Source: Alphaproteobacteria bacterium (GTDB taxonomy: Bacteria; Pseudomonadota; Alphaproteobacteria; Reyranellales; Reyranellaceae). Taken from it: DNA of 64,000 nucleotides. The notes under the pieces are model-generated. The model was not told the origin of the DNA, ran no database searches, and was given only the letters and a program-made list of their open reading frames with translations. Below, one piece after another: positions 41,627 through 48,661 of this stretch. The position numbers and the translations under genes are program-made. The stretch is from positions 1 to 64,000 of the forward strand of contig JAHBYP010000006.1 of assembly GCA_019635875.1 (NCBI GenBank), given 5' to 3'. Position 1 is the stretch's first letter. Each line of letters starts with the position of its first letter.

Positions 41627-42331
41627 CTATTTCGGCTTGCGCGGCGGCCGGGGCGCCTTGGGCTCGGGCGCGGCCTGCCAGTTGACGCCTTCCATGGTCT
41701 TCAGCACCGCCTTGGCCGCCGCCGGCGTGGCGCCATCCTCGCCCAGCCAGGTGCTCCACGCGTCGTCCTCGAGGATCGCCGGCATGCGCGGGTCGTCCTG
41801 GTTGGCCATGATCGTGTCGCGGATCAGCGCGTTGGCCGGCACCGTCGCCATGACGCAGGCCAGCATCGGCGCCGGCAGCTCGGCGATGTCGAAGCGCCGC
41901 CAGACGAAGGCAAAGCCGCGCGGCCGGCCGTCCTGCGGATCGATGGTCCATTGCCGGACATCGACCTTGCCGCTGGGCTTGGCCACCTCCTCGCCCTCGT
42001 TGAAGGTGCGGAAGACGACGATGCCGCGCTGGCCGGCGTGGAACGGCGTGCGGAACGGCTCGCGCGCATCGATGGTCTCGGCGCGCGCGTGGATCGGCTG
42101 CGGCCGGCGCCAGTCCCTGGGCGAGGGAAAGCCCCAGCGCATGCGCACGACGCGGCGCGCGCGTGCTTCGGCGTGCCACACGATCACCGGCACCAGCGTG
42201 TTGACGCGATAGACGAGTACCGCGTCGTTGCCGCCGCCCGCGTCGCCGCCGTCACCGGCGCGCGCGATCAGCGGTTCGGAGAAGGCGACGACCTCGGCCC
42301 AGGACGACATGGCGGTGAACTTGCCGCACAT
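41627..42331 (-). CDS. Divergent SRAP (YedK/HMCES-like) protein
   Basis: A 234-residue protein beginning MCGKF. In SRAP proteins Cys2, exposed after removal of Met, cross-links to abasic sites in single-stranded DNA. MRWGFPSPRD (64-73), HARAETI (81-87) and PRMPAIL (181-187) match the family. Several otherwise invariant positions differ: the Asn of NARAE is His81, the FYEW segment is replaced by FRTFNEGEE, and the His normally preceding the RMP segment is Asp. An insertion rich in Gly and Asp lies at 26-36. Cys2 is kept, so cross-linking may still occur. Confidence 0.85.
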   Translation of the reverse strand: MCGKFTAMSSWAEVVAFSEPLIARAGDGGDAGGGNDAVLVYRVNTLVPVIVWHAEARARRVVRMRWGFPSPRDWRRPQPIHARAETIDAREPFRTPFHAGQRGIVVFRTFNEGEEVAKPSGKVDVRQWTIDPQDGRPRGFAFVWRRFDIAELPAPMLACVMATVPANALIRDTIMANQDDPRMPAILEDDAWSTWLGEDGATPAAAKAVLKTMEGVNWQAAPEPKAPRPPRKPK

Positions 42332-42531
42332 GGCGCGACGCTAGCATCGCCGTCCTTGGCGACACCAGCGGCCGATGCTTGACGCACGTCAAGGCGCTCG
42401 ATGCCGGCCTCGACTATCGATGCTGCCGGATACCGAAGTGGCCGGCGGTTGCGATCGCCGGCGCACCTGCGGTGCCGGAAGCGGCCCTGCCTTGGGGGGT
42501 GCGGGGCCGCTTCTTCCGACGGGCCGGCGCG

Positions 42532-42699
42532 TCAGAACCGGCCCATCAGCGCCAGCACCAGCACGATGATCAGCACCAGGCCCAGCCCGCCACTGGGCCA
42601 GTAGCCGTAGCCCCGGGTGGTCATGTAGCCCCAGTTGGGCAGTGCGCCGATCACGAGCAGAAGCAGGAAGAGCAGCAGGATGATGCCGAGGATGCTCAT
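42532..42699 (-). CDS. DUF3309 family small membrane protein
   Basis: A 55-residue protein with two hydrophobic segments flanking NWGYMTTRGYGYWPSGG, the DUF3309 pattern. AGGAGG lies eight bases before the ATG. Such proteins are common in proteobacteria and their role is unknown. The gene is short enough to be missed by length cut-offs. Confidence 0.85.
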   Translation of the reverse strand: MSILGIILLLFLLLLVIGALPNWGYMTTRGYGYWPSGGLGLVLIIVLVLALMGRF

Positions 42700-42855
42700 G
42701 AGGGGGACCTCCTAGCTTTGCAGGAGGTAACGCCGCCGACGGCGCGATGTGCCGCCCGGGATGCGCCGAGATCTGGGGCGGAACTGTGGCCGCCAGGGCT
42801 GACTGCCTTCCCGCGCCAGCGGGGGGAAGGCATGCGATCGCCCTGGCTCGGGCGG

Positions 42856-43245
42856 CTAGGGCTCGACCTCGAGCGGCTCGAATGTCGGGGACACGAGGTC
42901 GAGGCATCGGTAGGCCTCCTCGCGCGTCTTCGCGAGGATGGGCGGCCGTACCGAGGACAGGCCGTTGATCGTGGCGTAGAGCCGCGCCAGGCCGAACATC
43001 TCGGGCGTCGGCACGACGAAAACGCGGCTCTTGCGGTTGGCCAGCCGGGCCAGCGAGGAGACGACGCCGGGGCTGACGTCGAAGGACGCGACGTCGGTGA
43101 AATCCATGATCGCGCCGCTCACCGTGCGGCGCGCGCCGATCGCCTTGGCCAGGCGGACCTGGCTCAGCAGATCCTCGTCGCCGACGCTGCCCGAGAAGCG
43201 GCTGAGCAGCACGCGGTAGCGATGCTCGAACAGGAAGGAAAGCAC
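42856..43245 (-). CDS. SpoIIAA/STAS-like protein
   Basis: A 129-residue protein with alternating strands and helices resembling the SpoIIAA-like/STAS fold: RVLLSRFSGSVGDEDLL, AIMDFTDVASFDVS and SRVFVVPTPEMFGLARLY. Proteins of this sort are common in alphaproteobacteria; some respond to stress or lipids. It has no anti-sigma or phosphatase partner nearby. Confidence 0.65.
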   Translation of the reverse strand: MLSFLFEHRYRVLLSRFSGSVGDEDLLSQVRLAKAIGARRTVSGAIMDFTDVASFDVSPGVVSSLARLANRKSRVFVVPTPEMFGLARLYATINGLSSVRPPILAKTREEAYRCLDLVSPTFEPLEVEP

Positions 43246-43306
43246 GGGCGGTCTCGCTGTTCCGTTCGGTACTGTATCAACGTCGCGCCGTCCGGCCAGT
43301 GCCGGC

Positions 43307-43690
43307 TCACGCCCGGCCCGCGTCGTCCATGCGCCGCAGCATCTCGGCGAAGAAGCTCTGCGGGATGAACCAGCCCTGCTCCGACAGCGGATGCGTCGCA
43401 GCGACGTGCAGGGCGATGTCGCCCAGCCCGCCGGCGGTGGGCATGGCGCGCCAGGCCTGCATCAGCGGATGGCGCCATATCTCGGCCAGCGCGCCCAGGC
43501 GCAGCAGGATGCGCCGGGGCATCGCCGGGTGGAACGGGAAGGCGGTGTCGAGCCGCTCGAGGATCTGCAGGCGTCGGCGCCTGTCGTCGCCGGACTCCCA
43601 CACGAGCTCGTAGACCAGCTCGTAGGCCTGCAGGAAATCGCGCTCCGGCACCGGCGCATGCGGATCGCGCGGACGGGGGTGGTGGTGCAT
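43307..43690 (-). CDS. Uncharacterised protein downstream of a repeat tract
   Basis: A 127-residue helical protein (VPERDFLQAYELVYELVWESGDDRRRR, then MPRRILLRLGALAEIWRHPLMQAW). No family recognised. The start at 43690 begins MHHHPRPRD. The same frame stays open upstream to 44044 through a repeat tract encoding PTG- and NG-rich units, so a longer N-terminus cannot be excluded. Confidence 0.58.
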   Translation of the reverse strand: MHHHPRPRDPHAPVPERDFLQAYELVYELVWESGDDRRRRLQILERLDTAFPFHPAMPRRILLRLGALAEIWRHPLMQAWRAMPTAGGLGDIALHVAATHPLSEQGWFIPQSFFAEMLRRMDDAGRA

Positions 43691-43764
43691 CTGGGGACGC
43701 TCGCTGGCTTCGAGGTTTGCGGGGATCAAGGCGCGAAGCGACAGCGGCGCGTCTTGATCCTTGG

Positions 43765-43916
43765 CTTCCCCCACCCCCCTTAAGGGGGTGGGGGAAGCAG
43801 GGGACGTTGGAACCCCGTTGGAAGGGGGGGGGTGGAACCCGTTGGAAGCACCCGTTGGTACTCCGTCGGAAGGCGCTGGAAGGGGTGGGAACCCCGTTGG
43901 AAGACCGTTGGAACGT
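43765..43916. repeat. Palindrome plus degenerate GTTGGAA tandem array
   Basis: CTTCCCCCACCCCC and its complement (43765-43797) form a G/C-only-type palindrome around CTTAA. A tract of about eight copies of GTTGGAA or one-base variants (GTCGGAA, GCTGGAA) follows from 43806 to 43913 at irregular 11-24 base spacing, joined by CCCC or GGGG runs. A flanking pair GGATCAAG (43723-43730)/CTTGATCC (43753-43760) adds another inverted repeat. Confidence 0.7.
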
Positions 43917-44084
43917 CGGCATCGGCGCTCACTTCCCTCGGCATTTCCGATGCTGCCCTGGCCCGGCGGGCGCCCGTCGCGCGCCCGCCCTTGGCGCCGC
44001 CATCGACCGGTCGGCGCCATCTCTTCGTGCTCGGTCTGTCGCACCCCGCACCGGGTGTCATGATTGAAGGACCACTGGGCTGTG

Positions 44085-44125
44085 CTTGGTAATTCCTTAT
44101 TTACCCAATTAAGGAATTTATCAAG
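44085..44125. repeat. AT-rich inverted repeat
   Basis: CTTGGTAATTCCTTA (44085-44099) pairs with TAAGGAATTTATCAAG (44110-44125) with one bulge and one wobble; the loop is TTTACCCAAT. It is about 70 percent A+T within GC-rich DNA. CCCTTTTTCC follows on the plus strand. No promoter or gene explains it. The whole non-coding stretch 43691-44164 holds only this and the preceding repeats. Confidence 0.65.
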
Positions 44126-44164
44126 GCCCTTTTTCCGTCCCTTTCCCTGCCGGGGGAAGGGAGT

Positions 44165-45166
44165 TTACGCCCCGTAGTAGCGCACGATCGTCCAGTCGAA
44201 GGCGCGCTGGAAGCCCACCGCGGTGTAGGCGCCGATCGAGGCCGGCATTTCCTTCTCGGCCGTGAGACAGGCGTGGGTGACGCCGTCGCGCTGCGCGTCG
44301 CGCACGATGCCGGCGACGGCGCACTTGGCGTAGTCGCGGCCGCGCATCTCGGGCGGCACGTAGACCGCGCCGATATTGACCCAGTCGTCGAGCTTCGCGG
44401 TGGCGGCGGCGTAGGCCACCGGCTTGTCGTTCACCGTCACCACCATGCCCTGGCGCAGATCGTGCGCGCGGCGCACCCACTGGCGCGCGTCCAGGTCGTT
44501 CTCCTCGCTGCGCGGCACGCCCCACAGTTCCTCGCGGAAGGCGGCGTGCCAGTCGCCCAGCAGCGCCAGCTCCTCGCCCATCGGCGGGCGGAAATCGATG
44601 CCGGCTGAGCCCAGCACGTCGGGCGCGCGGAAGCTCTCGGCGCCGAGCGTCATGAGGCTGCAGTCGTGCCGCGAGACGATCGGCCGGTCGCGCAGCCACA
44701 GATGCATCAGCGACCGCTCGACCTGCGCCGTCGGGCCCGAGACCTCGACGAAATCGCGCGGCGCGGCGGCGGCCAGCACGTCGAGCACGTCGCTGGCGCG
44801 CTCGGGCAGCTGCAGGAGCACGCGGCCGTTCCAGAAGATCGCCGCGGCGGCCAGCACGCGCTGCGTGTCGGTCGCGGGATCGTCCTCGATCGCGCCCACC
44901 CAGGTGCCCTGGTAGGTGCGGCCTTCGTCGGTCAGCCCGCCCTGGCGCAGGTTGAAGCGCAGGAAAAGATGGGTGTCGGCCCGCGCCGCGAGGAAGGCGT
45001 CGAGCATCTCCTCGTCGCCCTCGCGCAGCATGCGGCAGCGCACCTCCTTCGGCGCCGGCTCGCTGGCCTCGTCGTCGGCGATCGGCCTGGCGCCGGCGAC
45101 CGCGTCGGGCATGCCGAAGCGCACCGCGGTCTCGATCTTGGGCTTGGATTCCTTCTCGTCGGCCAT
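44165..45166 (-). CDS. GNAT family N-acetyltransferase
   Basis: A 333-residue protein with an N-terminal 45-residue charged extension and two acetyltransferase-like halves. The C-terminal half carries the acetyl-CoA segment VYVPPEMRGRDYAKCAVAG and ends AYTAVGFQRAFDWTIVRYYG. It is a tandem paralogue of the upstream gene. GGGGAG precedes the ATG at 45166. Substrate unknown. Confidence 0.85.
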   Translation of the reverse strand: MADEKESKPKIETAVRFGMPDAVAGARPIADDEASEPAPKEVRCRMLREGDEEMLDAFLAARADTHLFLRFNLRQGGLTDEGRTYQGTWVGAIEDDPATDTQRVLAAAAIFWNGRVLLQLPERASDVLDVLAAAAPRDFVEVSGPTAQVERSLMHLWLRDRPIVSRHDCSLMTLGAESFRAPDVLGSAGIDFRPPMGEELALLGDWHAAFREELWGVPRSEENDLDARQWVRRAHDLRQGMVVTVNDKPVAYAAATAKLDDWVNIGAVYVPPEMRGRDYAKCAVAGIVRDAQRDGVTHACLTAEKEMPASIGAYTAVGFQRAFDWTIVRYYGA

Positions 45167-45217
45167 GCGGATCTCCCCTCGACGCGGCACGCCATGGTGA
45201 CCGATCCACGCGACGGA

Positions 45218-46100
45218 TCAAGGAAGTCTTGCGCCGTCTGGGCCGCGCCAGTCCCCAGTCGCCGATGGCGCTGAAGCCCAGCGCCGCGTAGGCGCGCTGC
45301 GCGGCGACGTTGGCGACGTCGGTGAACAGCACGGCGCGGCGGGCGCCGGCGTCGCGCGCCTTCAGCAGGCTGCCGGCGACCGCCGCGCGCGCCAGGCCGC
45401 GGGCGCGCGCGAAGGGCGGCGTGTAGACGCCGCCGACCTGCACAACGTCGGGCAGCGCGGCGTTGAAGCCGCTATAGGCCAGCGGCCTGCCGTCGAGCTC
45501 GACCACCCAGCCGCGCTTCTCCGCGAGCGCCGTGCCCAGCTCGTGCGCGGCCTCGTCGAAGGTTGCGCCGCTGCGCCCCAGCTTGAAGGTGTCGACGAGG
45601 AACTCCATGCGCCAGGCGGTGAGCATGGGCACGTCGTCGGCCGCGATCGCCCGCACGCTGACCTCGCCGTGGCGCAGCGGCGCCGGCACCCGCAGCGCCT
45701 CGAGCGGCAGGCCGTAGAGGATCTCGCGCGCGCAGCGCCGCACCGCGCGGCCGGCGATGCGCGGATGCATCAAGGTCGCGGTCACCTGGTCCCAGTCGCC
45801 GACCGCGCCGTTGACCGGCAGCGGCGTGACGTCGAGCAGGCCATCGAGCAGCGGCCGGAAGTCGCGCGCGACGTCCTGCACCAATGGCAGCAGGAAGCCG
45901 TTCCAGTAATGGCCGACGACGCCGCTCAGCCGCTCGCCGTCGAAGGCGCCGGCGAACACGCCGCCATAGCGCTGGCCGTGCCAGGCGGCGCCGGCGCGCG
46001 CCAGGTTGGAGCGCTGCATCAGCGTGCGGTCGGGTGCGCTCTCGAAGAAGGCGGCCAGCAGCCGCTCGTCGCCGGCGCCGAGGATCCTGATGGTGGTCAT
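45218..46100 (-). pseudogene. GNAT family N-acetyltransferase with probable 3' frameshift
   Basis: From the ATG at 46100 the frame encodes a good acetyltransferase (IRILGAGDERLLAAFF, VYTPPFARARGLARAAVAG, AYAALGFSAIGDWGL). After GDWGL it loses homology, meets no stop at the expected place and would run about 1.1 kb through the downstream gene out of frame. A one-base slip near 45250 would end the protein at the TGA at 45218-45220, the length expected for the family. Either a real frameshift or a sequencing error explains this; activity may be retained because only the last residues change. Confidence 0.7.
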
Positions 46101-46150
46101 GATGGTCTCCCCTTTGCGGTTGGAGGCCATCGCCGGTGTCGCAAAATGCG

Positions 46151-46175
46151 AACGCCCGGCGAGTGGCCGGGCGTT
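46151..46175 (-). terminator. Terminator hairpin downstream of rpmE
   Basis: AACGCCCGGC and GCCGGGCGTT form a 10-bp stem with loop GAGTG. On the minus strand CGCATTTT follows the stem, so it probably ends the rpmE transcript. Confidence 0.6.
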
Positions 46176-46214
46176 TGTGGAACTCCCCCGCCGGGGGATC
46201 CTCTCGTCGGGGGG

Positions 46215-46454
46215 CTACTGCTTGTTGTTGCCGCCCGAACGCCCGAGTGCACCGAATTTCTGATTGAATCGCGAGACGCGACCGCCGCGATCGACCATCT
46301 TGCTGACGCCGGTCCACGCCGGGTGGGTCTTGGGGTCGATGTCCAGGCGCATCGTCGCGCCAGGTTCACCATAGGTGGACTTGGTCTTGAACGAGCTGCC
46401 GTCGGTCATCACCACGGTGATCTCGTGGTAAGCAGGGTGAATCTTCTCTTTCAC
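46215..46454 (-). CDS. rpmE: 50S ribosomal protein L31
   Basis: A 79-residue L31 of the large ribosomal subunit. The start [12 protein letters not shown] and the segments STYGEP and [12 protein letters not shown] are diagnostic. It lacks the zinc-binding CxxC, so it is the cysteine-free form that does not need zinc. The gene stands alone with its own hairpin terminator. Confidence 0.96.
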   Translation of the reverse strand: MKEKIHPAYHEITVVMTDGSSFKTKSTYGEPGATMRLDIDPKTHPAWTGVSKMVDRGGRVSRFNQKFGALGRSGGNNKQ

Positions 46455-46587
46455 GGGCGGGTCTCCGGGCGCGAGCGGCGCCTTATATAGGAGACGTCCG
46501 GCGGGGGCAAGCGGGCAGGGCAGGGGCAGATATACAGCTGAAATGGCCGGGAATCCGGCGATTCGTCGGGTCAGGGACGACCTCGGC

Positions 46588-46977
46588 TCACACCAGGCTC
46601 TGGATGCCCACCAGCACCAGGCCCAGCGTGGCGGCGTTCCAGCTGAAGGTGCGGATCCACGGCGTGCCGGCGGCGTAGAGCGGCAGGAACGCGACCCGCC
46701 CGCCGAGGTAGAGCGCGCAGCCGATCTGGCTCAGCAGCCCGGACGTCCCGGTGAGCTGCACGATCAGCGCAGCGGCGGCGAAATAGCCGAAGGTCTCGAG
46801 GAAGTTCGCATTGGCGCGCGCCAGGCGGGCGGCGACGCCGGTCGGCTGCAGCCCCTCGTCGCGCGGCCCGACGCTGTAGCGGTTGCCGACCTGCGCCTTG
46901 AAGGCGAACGAGGCCGCCGAGAGATGAACCAGGCCCAGGGCGGTCGCCGCCAGCAGGGCATAGAGTTCCCACGTCAT
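46588..46977 (-). CDS. MAPEG family membrane protein
   Basis: A 129-residue protein with four hydrophobic segments and the MAPEG-like [11 protein letters not shown] segment followed by [21 protein letters not shown] proteins are membrane enzymes or enzyme-like proteins in glutathione and eicosanoid metabolism; bacterial members have unknown substrates. GGGAGA supports the ATG at 46977. Confidence 0.85.
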   Translation of the reverse strand: MTWELYALLAATALGLVHLSAASFAFKAQVGNRYSVGPRDEGLQPTGVAARLARANANFLETFGYFAAAALIVQLTGTSGLLSQIGCALYLGGRVAFLPLYAAGTPWIRTFSWNAATLGLVLVGIQSLV

Positions 46978-47155
46978 CCTGGTCTCCCGCGCGGCCGCGA
47001 ATCCGGCCCGGGCAGGAAGATTGCCCCGATCGCCGCGGCTGACCAGCGGCGTCGGTGCGCCGTATCCCGAATGCCGCGTTGCAGACATTACAATTATCGG
47101 CCGATCGCGACATCAGCGCGCGACATCGCCCCGGCAAGCTCGTCCCCGGGGACGG

Positions 47156-47293
47156 CAGGCTCCGACCTCATCCTGAGGGGCGCCCGCAAGGGTGTGTCTC
47201 GAGGCGTGGGCTGCAGGCGCAGCCCACAACCCCATGCTCGAGACGGCCGCGGGGGATACGAGGGCGGCCTCCTCAGCATGAGGTCGGAGCCTG
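47156..47293. repeat. Long dispersed-type inverted repeat
   Basis: The outer arms CAGGCTCCGACCTCATCCTGA and TCAGCATGAGGTCGGAGCCTG are near-perfect complements. Inside, GGCGTGGGCTG...CAGCCCAC and GTCTCGAG...CTCGAGAC form a second nested stem. It resembles intergenic elements common in Bradyrhizobium-type genomes. Nothing else was seen in the gap between the MAPEG gene and the antitoxin operator. Confidence 0.75.
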
Positions 47294-47460
47294 TCGCGGC
47301 GGCTGTTCGCCGACGCGGTCGACACGAAAACCTAATCGAGGCACAACGCAATAACCTGATTTTGGCCCAGAGCGGTCACGAGGGTTCCGCGCGGCTCTGC
47401 CGGGGGACCTGACGATGGTCGCGCGCAGCGAACTGGGTGCCGAGGTTGTCCCATTGTGCC

Positions 47461-47487
47461 GTATTCAATGTTGATCCTATTGAATAC
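47461..47487. promoter_or_regulatory. Operator-like inverted repeat before the RHH antitoxin
   Basis: GTATTCAAT and ATTGAATAC are perfect 9-base arms around GTTGATCCT, 19 bases upstream of the antitoxin start. Ribbon-helix-helix antitoxins bind such sites to repress their own operon. Confidence 0.65.
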
Positions 47488-47505
47488 CAACAGAGGGAGC
47501 CGTCC

Positions 47506-47760
47506 ATGTCCGACACGACCACCCTGACTGTCCGCCGCAGTGGCGCCCTGGCCGAGTTCGTCGCGGCGAATGCCGGCGAGAACGGCTCCTATGAGAACGT
47601 CAGAAAGTACATCCGCGATCGGATCCGCCGCGACAGGGAGCGGGTGGAGGACGAAGCCTTCGAGCGGCTGAAGGCCGAGTTGGTGCGCGCGTTCGCCGCG
47701 CCGGAGTCGTCCTACAAGCCGCTGACCGCGGCCGAGGTGATCGCGCGCAACCAGGCTTGA
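47506..47760 (+). CDS. Ribbon-helix-helix antitoxin (ParD-like)
   Basis: An 84-residue protein with a ribbon-helix-helix N-terminus (TTLTVRRSGALAEFVAANAGENGSYENVRKYIRDRI) and a helical C-terminal tail, as in ParD/CC2985-type antitoxins. AGAGGGAG precedes the ATG at 47506. A perfect inverted repeat upstream is a plausible operator. No ParE or RelE toxin follows, so it is an orphan antitoxin or has lost its toxin. Confidence 0.8.
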   Translation: MSDTTTLTVRRSGALAEFVAANAGENGSYENVRKYIRDRIRRDRERVEDEAFERLKAELVRAFAAPESSYKPLTAAEVIARNQA

Positions 47761-47817
47761 GCCGAGATCCGATGCGCGGCGAGCCGGTCCTCGCCTTCTC
47801 GATCTGGCACCGGCGGC

Positions 47818-48183
47818 ATGACAGCGGCCAGCCGCCTGCATATGCATGCGCGCCTGCACGCCACCCAGGCCGCCATCGGCCGCGTGGCGGCGCTGAGCCC
47901 GGTCCAGCACGGCTGTCTGGAGCTGTCCCGGGCGCATCGCGGCGGCCGCTCGCGCTGGATCGTCGACATCGCCATCGGCGGTGCCTCTCGGCCCGCCATC
48001 ATCCGTGCCGCCGTCGCTGTGGCGGGGCGCCATGCCGCGGCAGTGTCAGGTGGGCCTTTCGCGATCGTCGCGCACGGTGAAGTCGCTGCGGCGCTGGTCG
48101 ACACGAAGCTGCCGCTGTTCGCCAACGCGGTCGAGGCACGTCGATGGGTCGACGCAAGGGCCGATGGCGCAGCAATGCAATAA
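47818..48183 (+). CDS. Doubtful protein, possibly STAS-like
   Basis: A 121-residue frame in the gap 47761-48333. The second half (FAIVAHGEVAAALVDTKLPLFANAVEARRWVDAR) has the pattern of SpoIIAA/STAS-like proteins and codon use is GC-rich at third positions. There is no good ribosome-binding site and the N-terminal half is unconvincing. It could be a decayed gene. Confidence 0.4.
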   Translation: MTAASRLHMHARLHATQAAIGRVAALSPVQHGCLELSRAHRGGRSRWIVDIAIGGASRPAIIRAAVAVAGRHAAAVSGGPFAIVAHGEVAAALVDTKLPLFANAVEARRWVDARADGAAMQ

Positions 48184-48333
48184 GCTGGAATTGGGAGAAC
48201 ACGATCCACCAATGGCCGCAAGGCGCGCCGATACGGGCCGCGACCCCAGCCCGGCTTGTTGCCCGCCGGGGCGCCTGCTATAGGCCGGCCAACCGTTTGA
48301 TTTCAACGCCTTGCCCGCCAGGCCCGCCGCAGC

Positions 48334-48654
48334 ATGGACACCGCCTTCGACAGCTACGCCAACCGCTTCCTGTCGGCGCTCACCACCGCCTTCGAGGATG
48401 CGTTGCCCGGCGCCGAGGTCGACCTCGAGGGCGGCGTGCTGACGGTCGAGCTCGAGGACGGCGGCACCTACGTGATCAACAAGCACGCACCGACGCGGCA
48501 GATCTGGGTGTCCTCGCCGGCTTCCGGGGCGACGCATTTCGCGCGCGACCAGAGCTCGGACCGCTGGATCGACACGCGCGGCGGGCGCGACCTGGCGCGC
48601 ATGCTGCGCGACGAGATCCGCGCCGCCACCGGCGCCGACCTGGCGCTGGGCTGA
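48334..48654 (+). CDS. cyaY: Frataxin-like iron donor CyaY
   Basis: A 106-residue frataxin homologue that binds iron and modulates Fe-S cluster assembly on IscS. The acidic first helix (residues 1-30), the strands VDLEGGVLTVELEDGGTYVINKH and the signature PTRQIWVSSPASGATHF are present. The ABC transporter gene starts 7 bases after its stop, so the two are probably co-transcribed. Confidence 0.93.
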   Translation: MDTAFDSYANRFLSALTTAFEDALPGAEVDLEGGVLTVELEDGGTYVINKHAPTRQIWVSSPASGATHFARDQSSDRWIDTRGGRDLARMLRDEIRAATGADLALG

Positions 48655-48661
48655 TCGCGCC

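Noticed and set aside
43691..44044. The GTTGGAA array as a CRISPR array
   Set aside because: Units are 7 bases, spaced irregularly at 11-24 bases with low-complexity spacers, and no cas genes are present.
44121..46130. A single 669-residue acetyltransferase fusion protein
   Set aside because: After about residue 290 the frame is out of phase with the downstream acetyltransferase gene and encodes Arg-rich shadow sequence, so it is a frameshift artefact and not a fusion.
47757..48080. A frame following the antitoxin (MRGEPVLAFSIW...) as its toxin
   Set aside because: It turns into Arg/His-rich shadow sequence after about 20 residues and has no RelE/ParE pattern.
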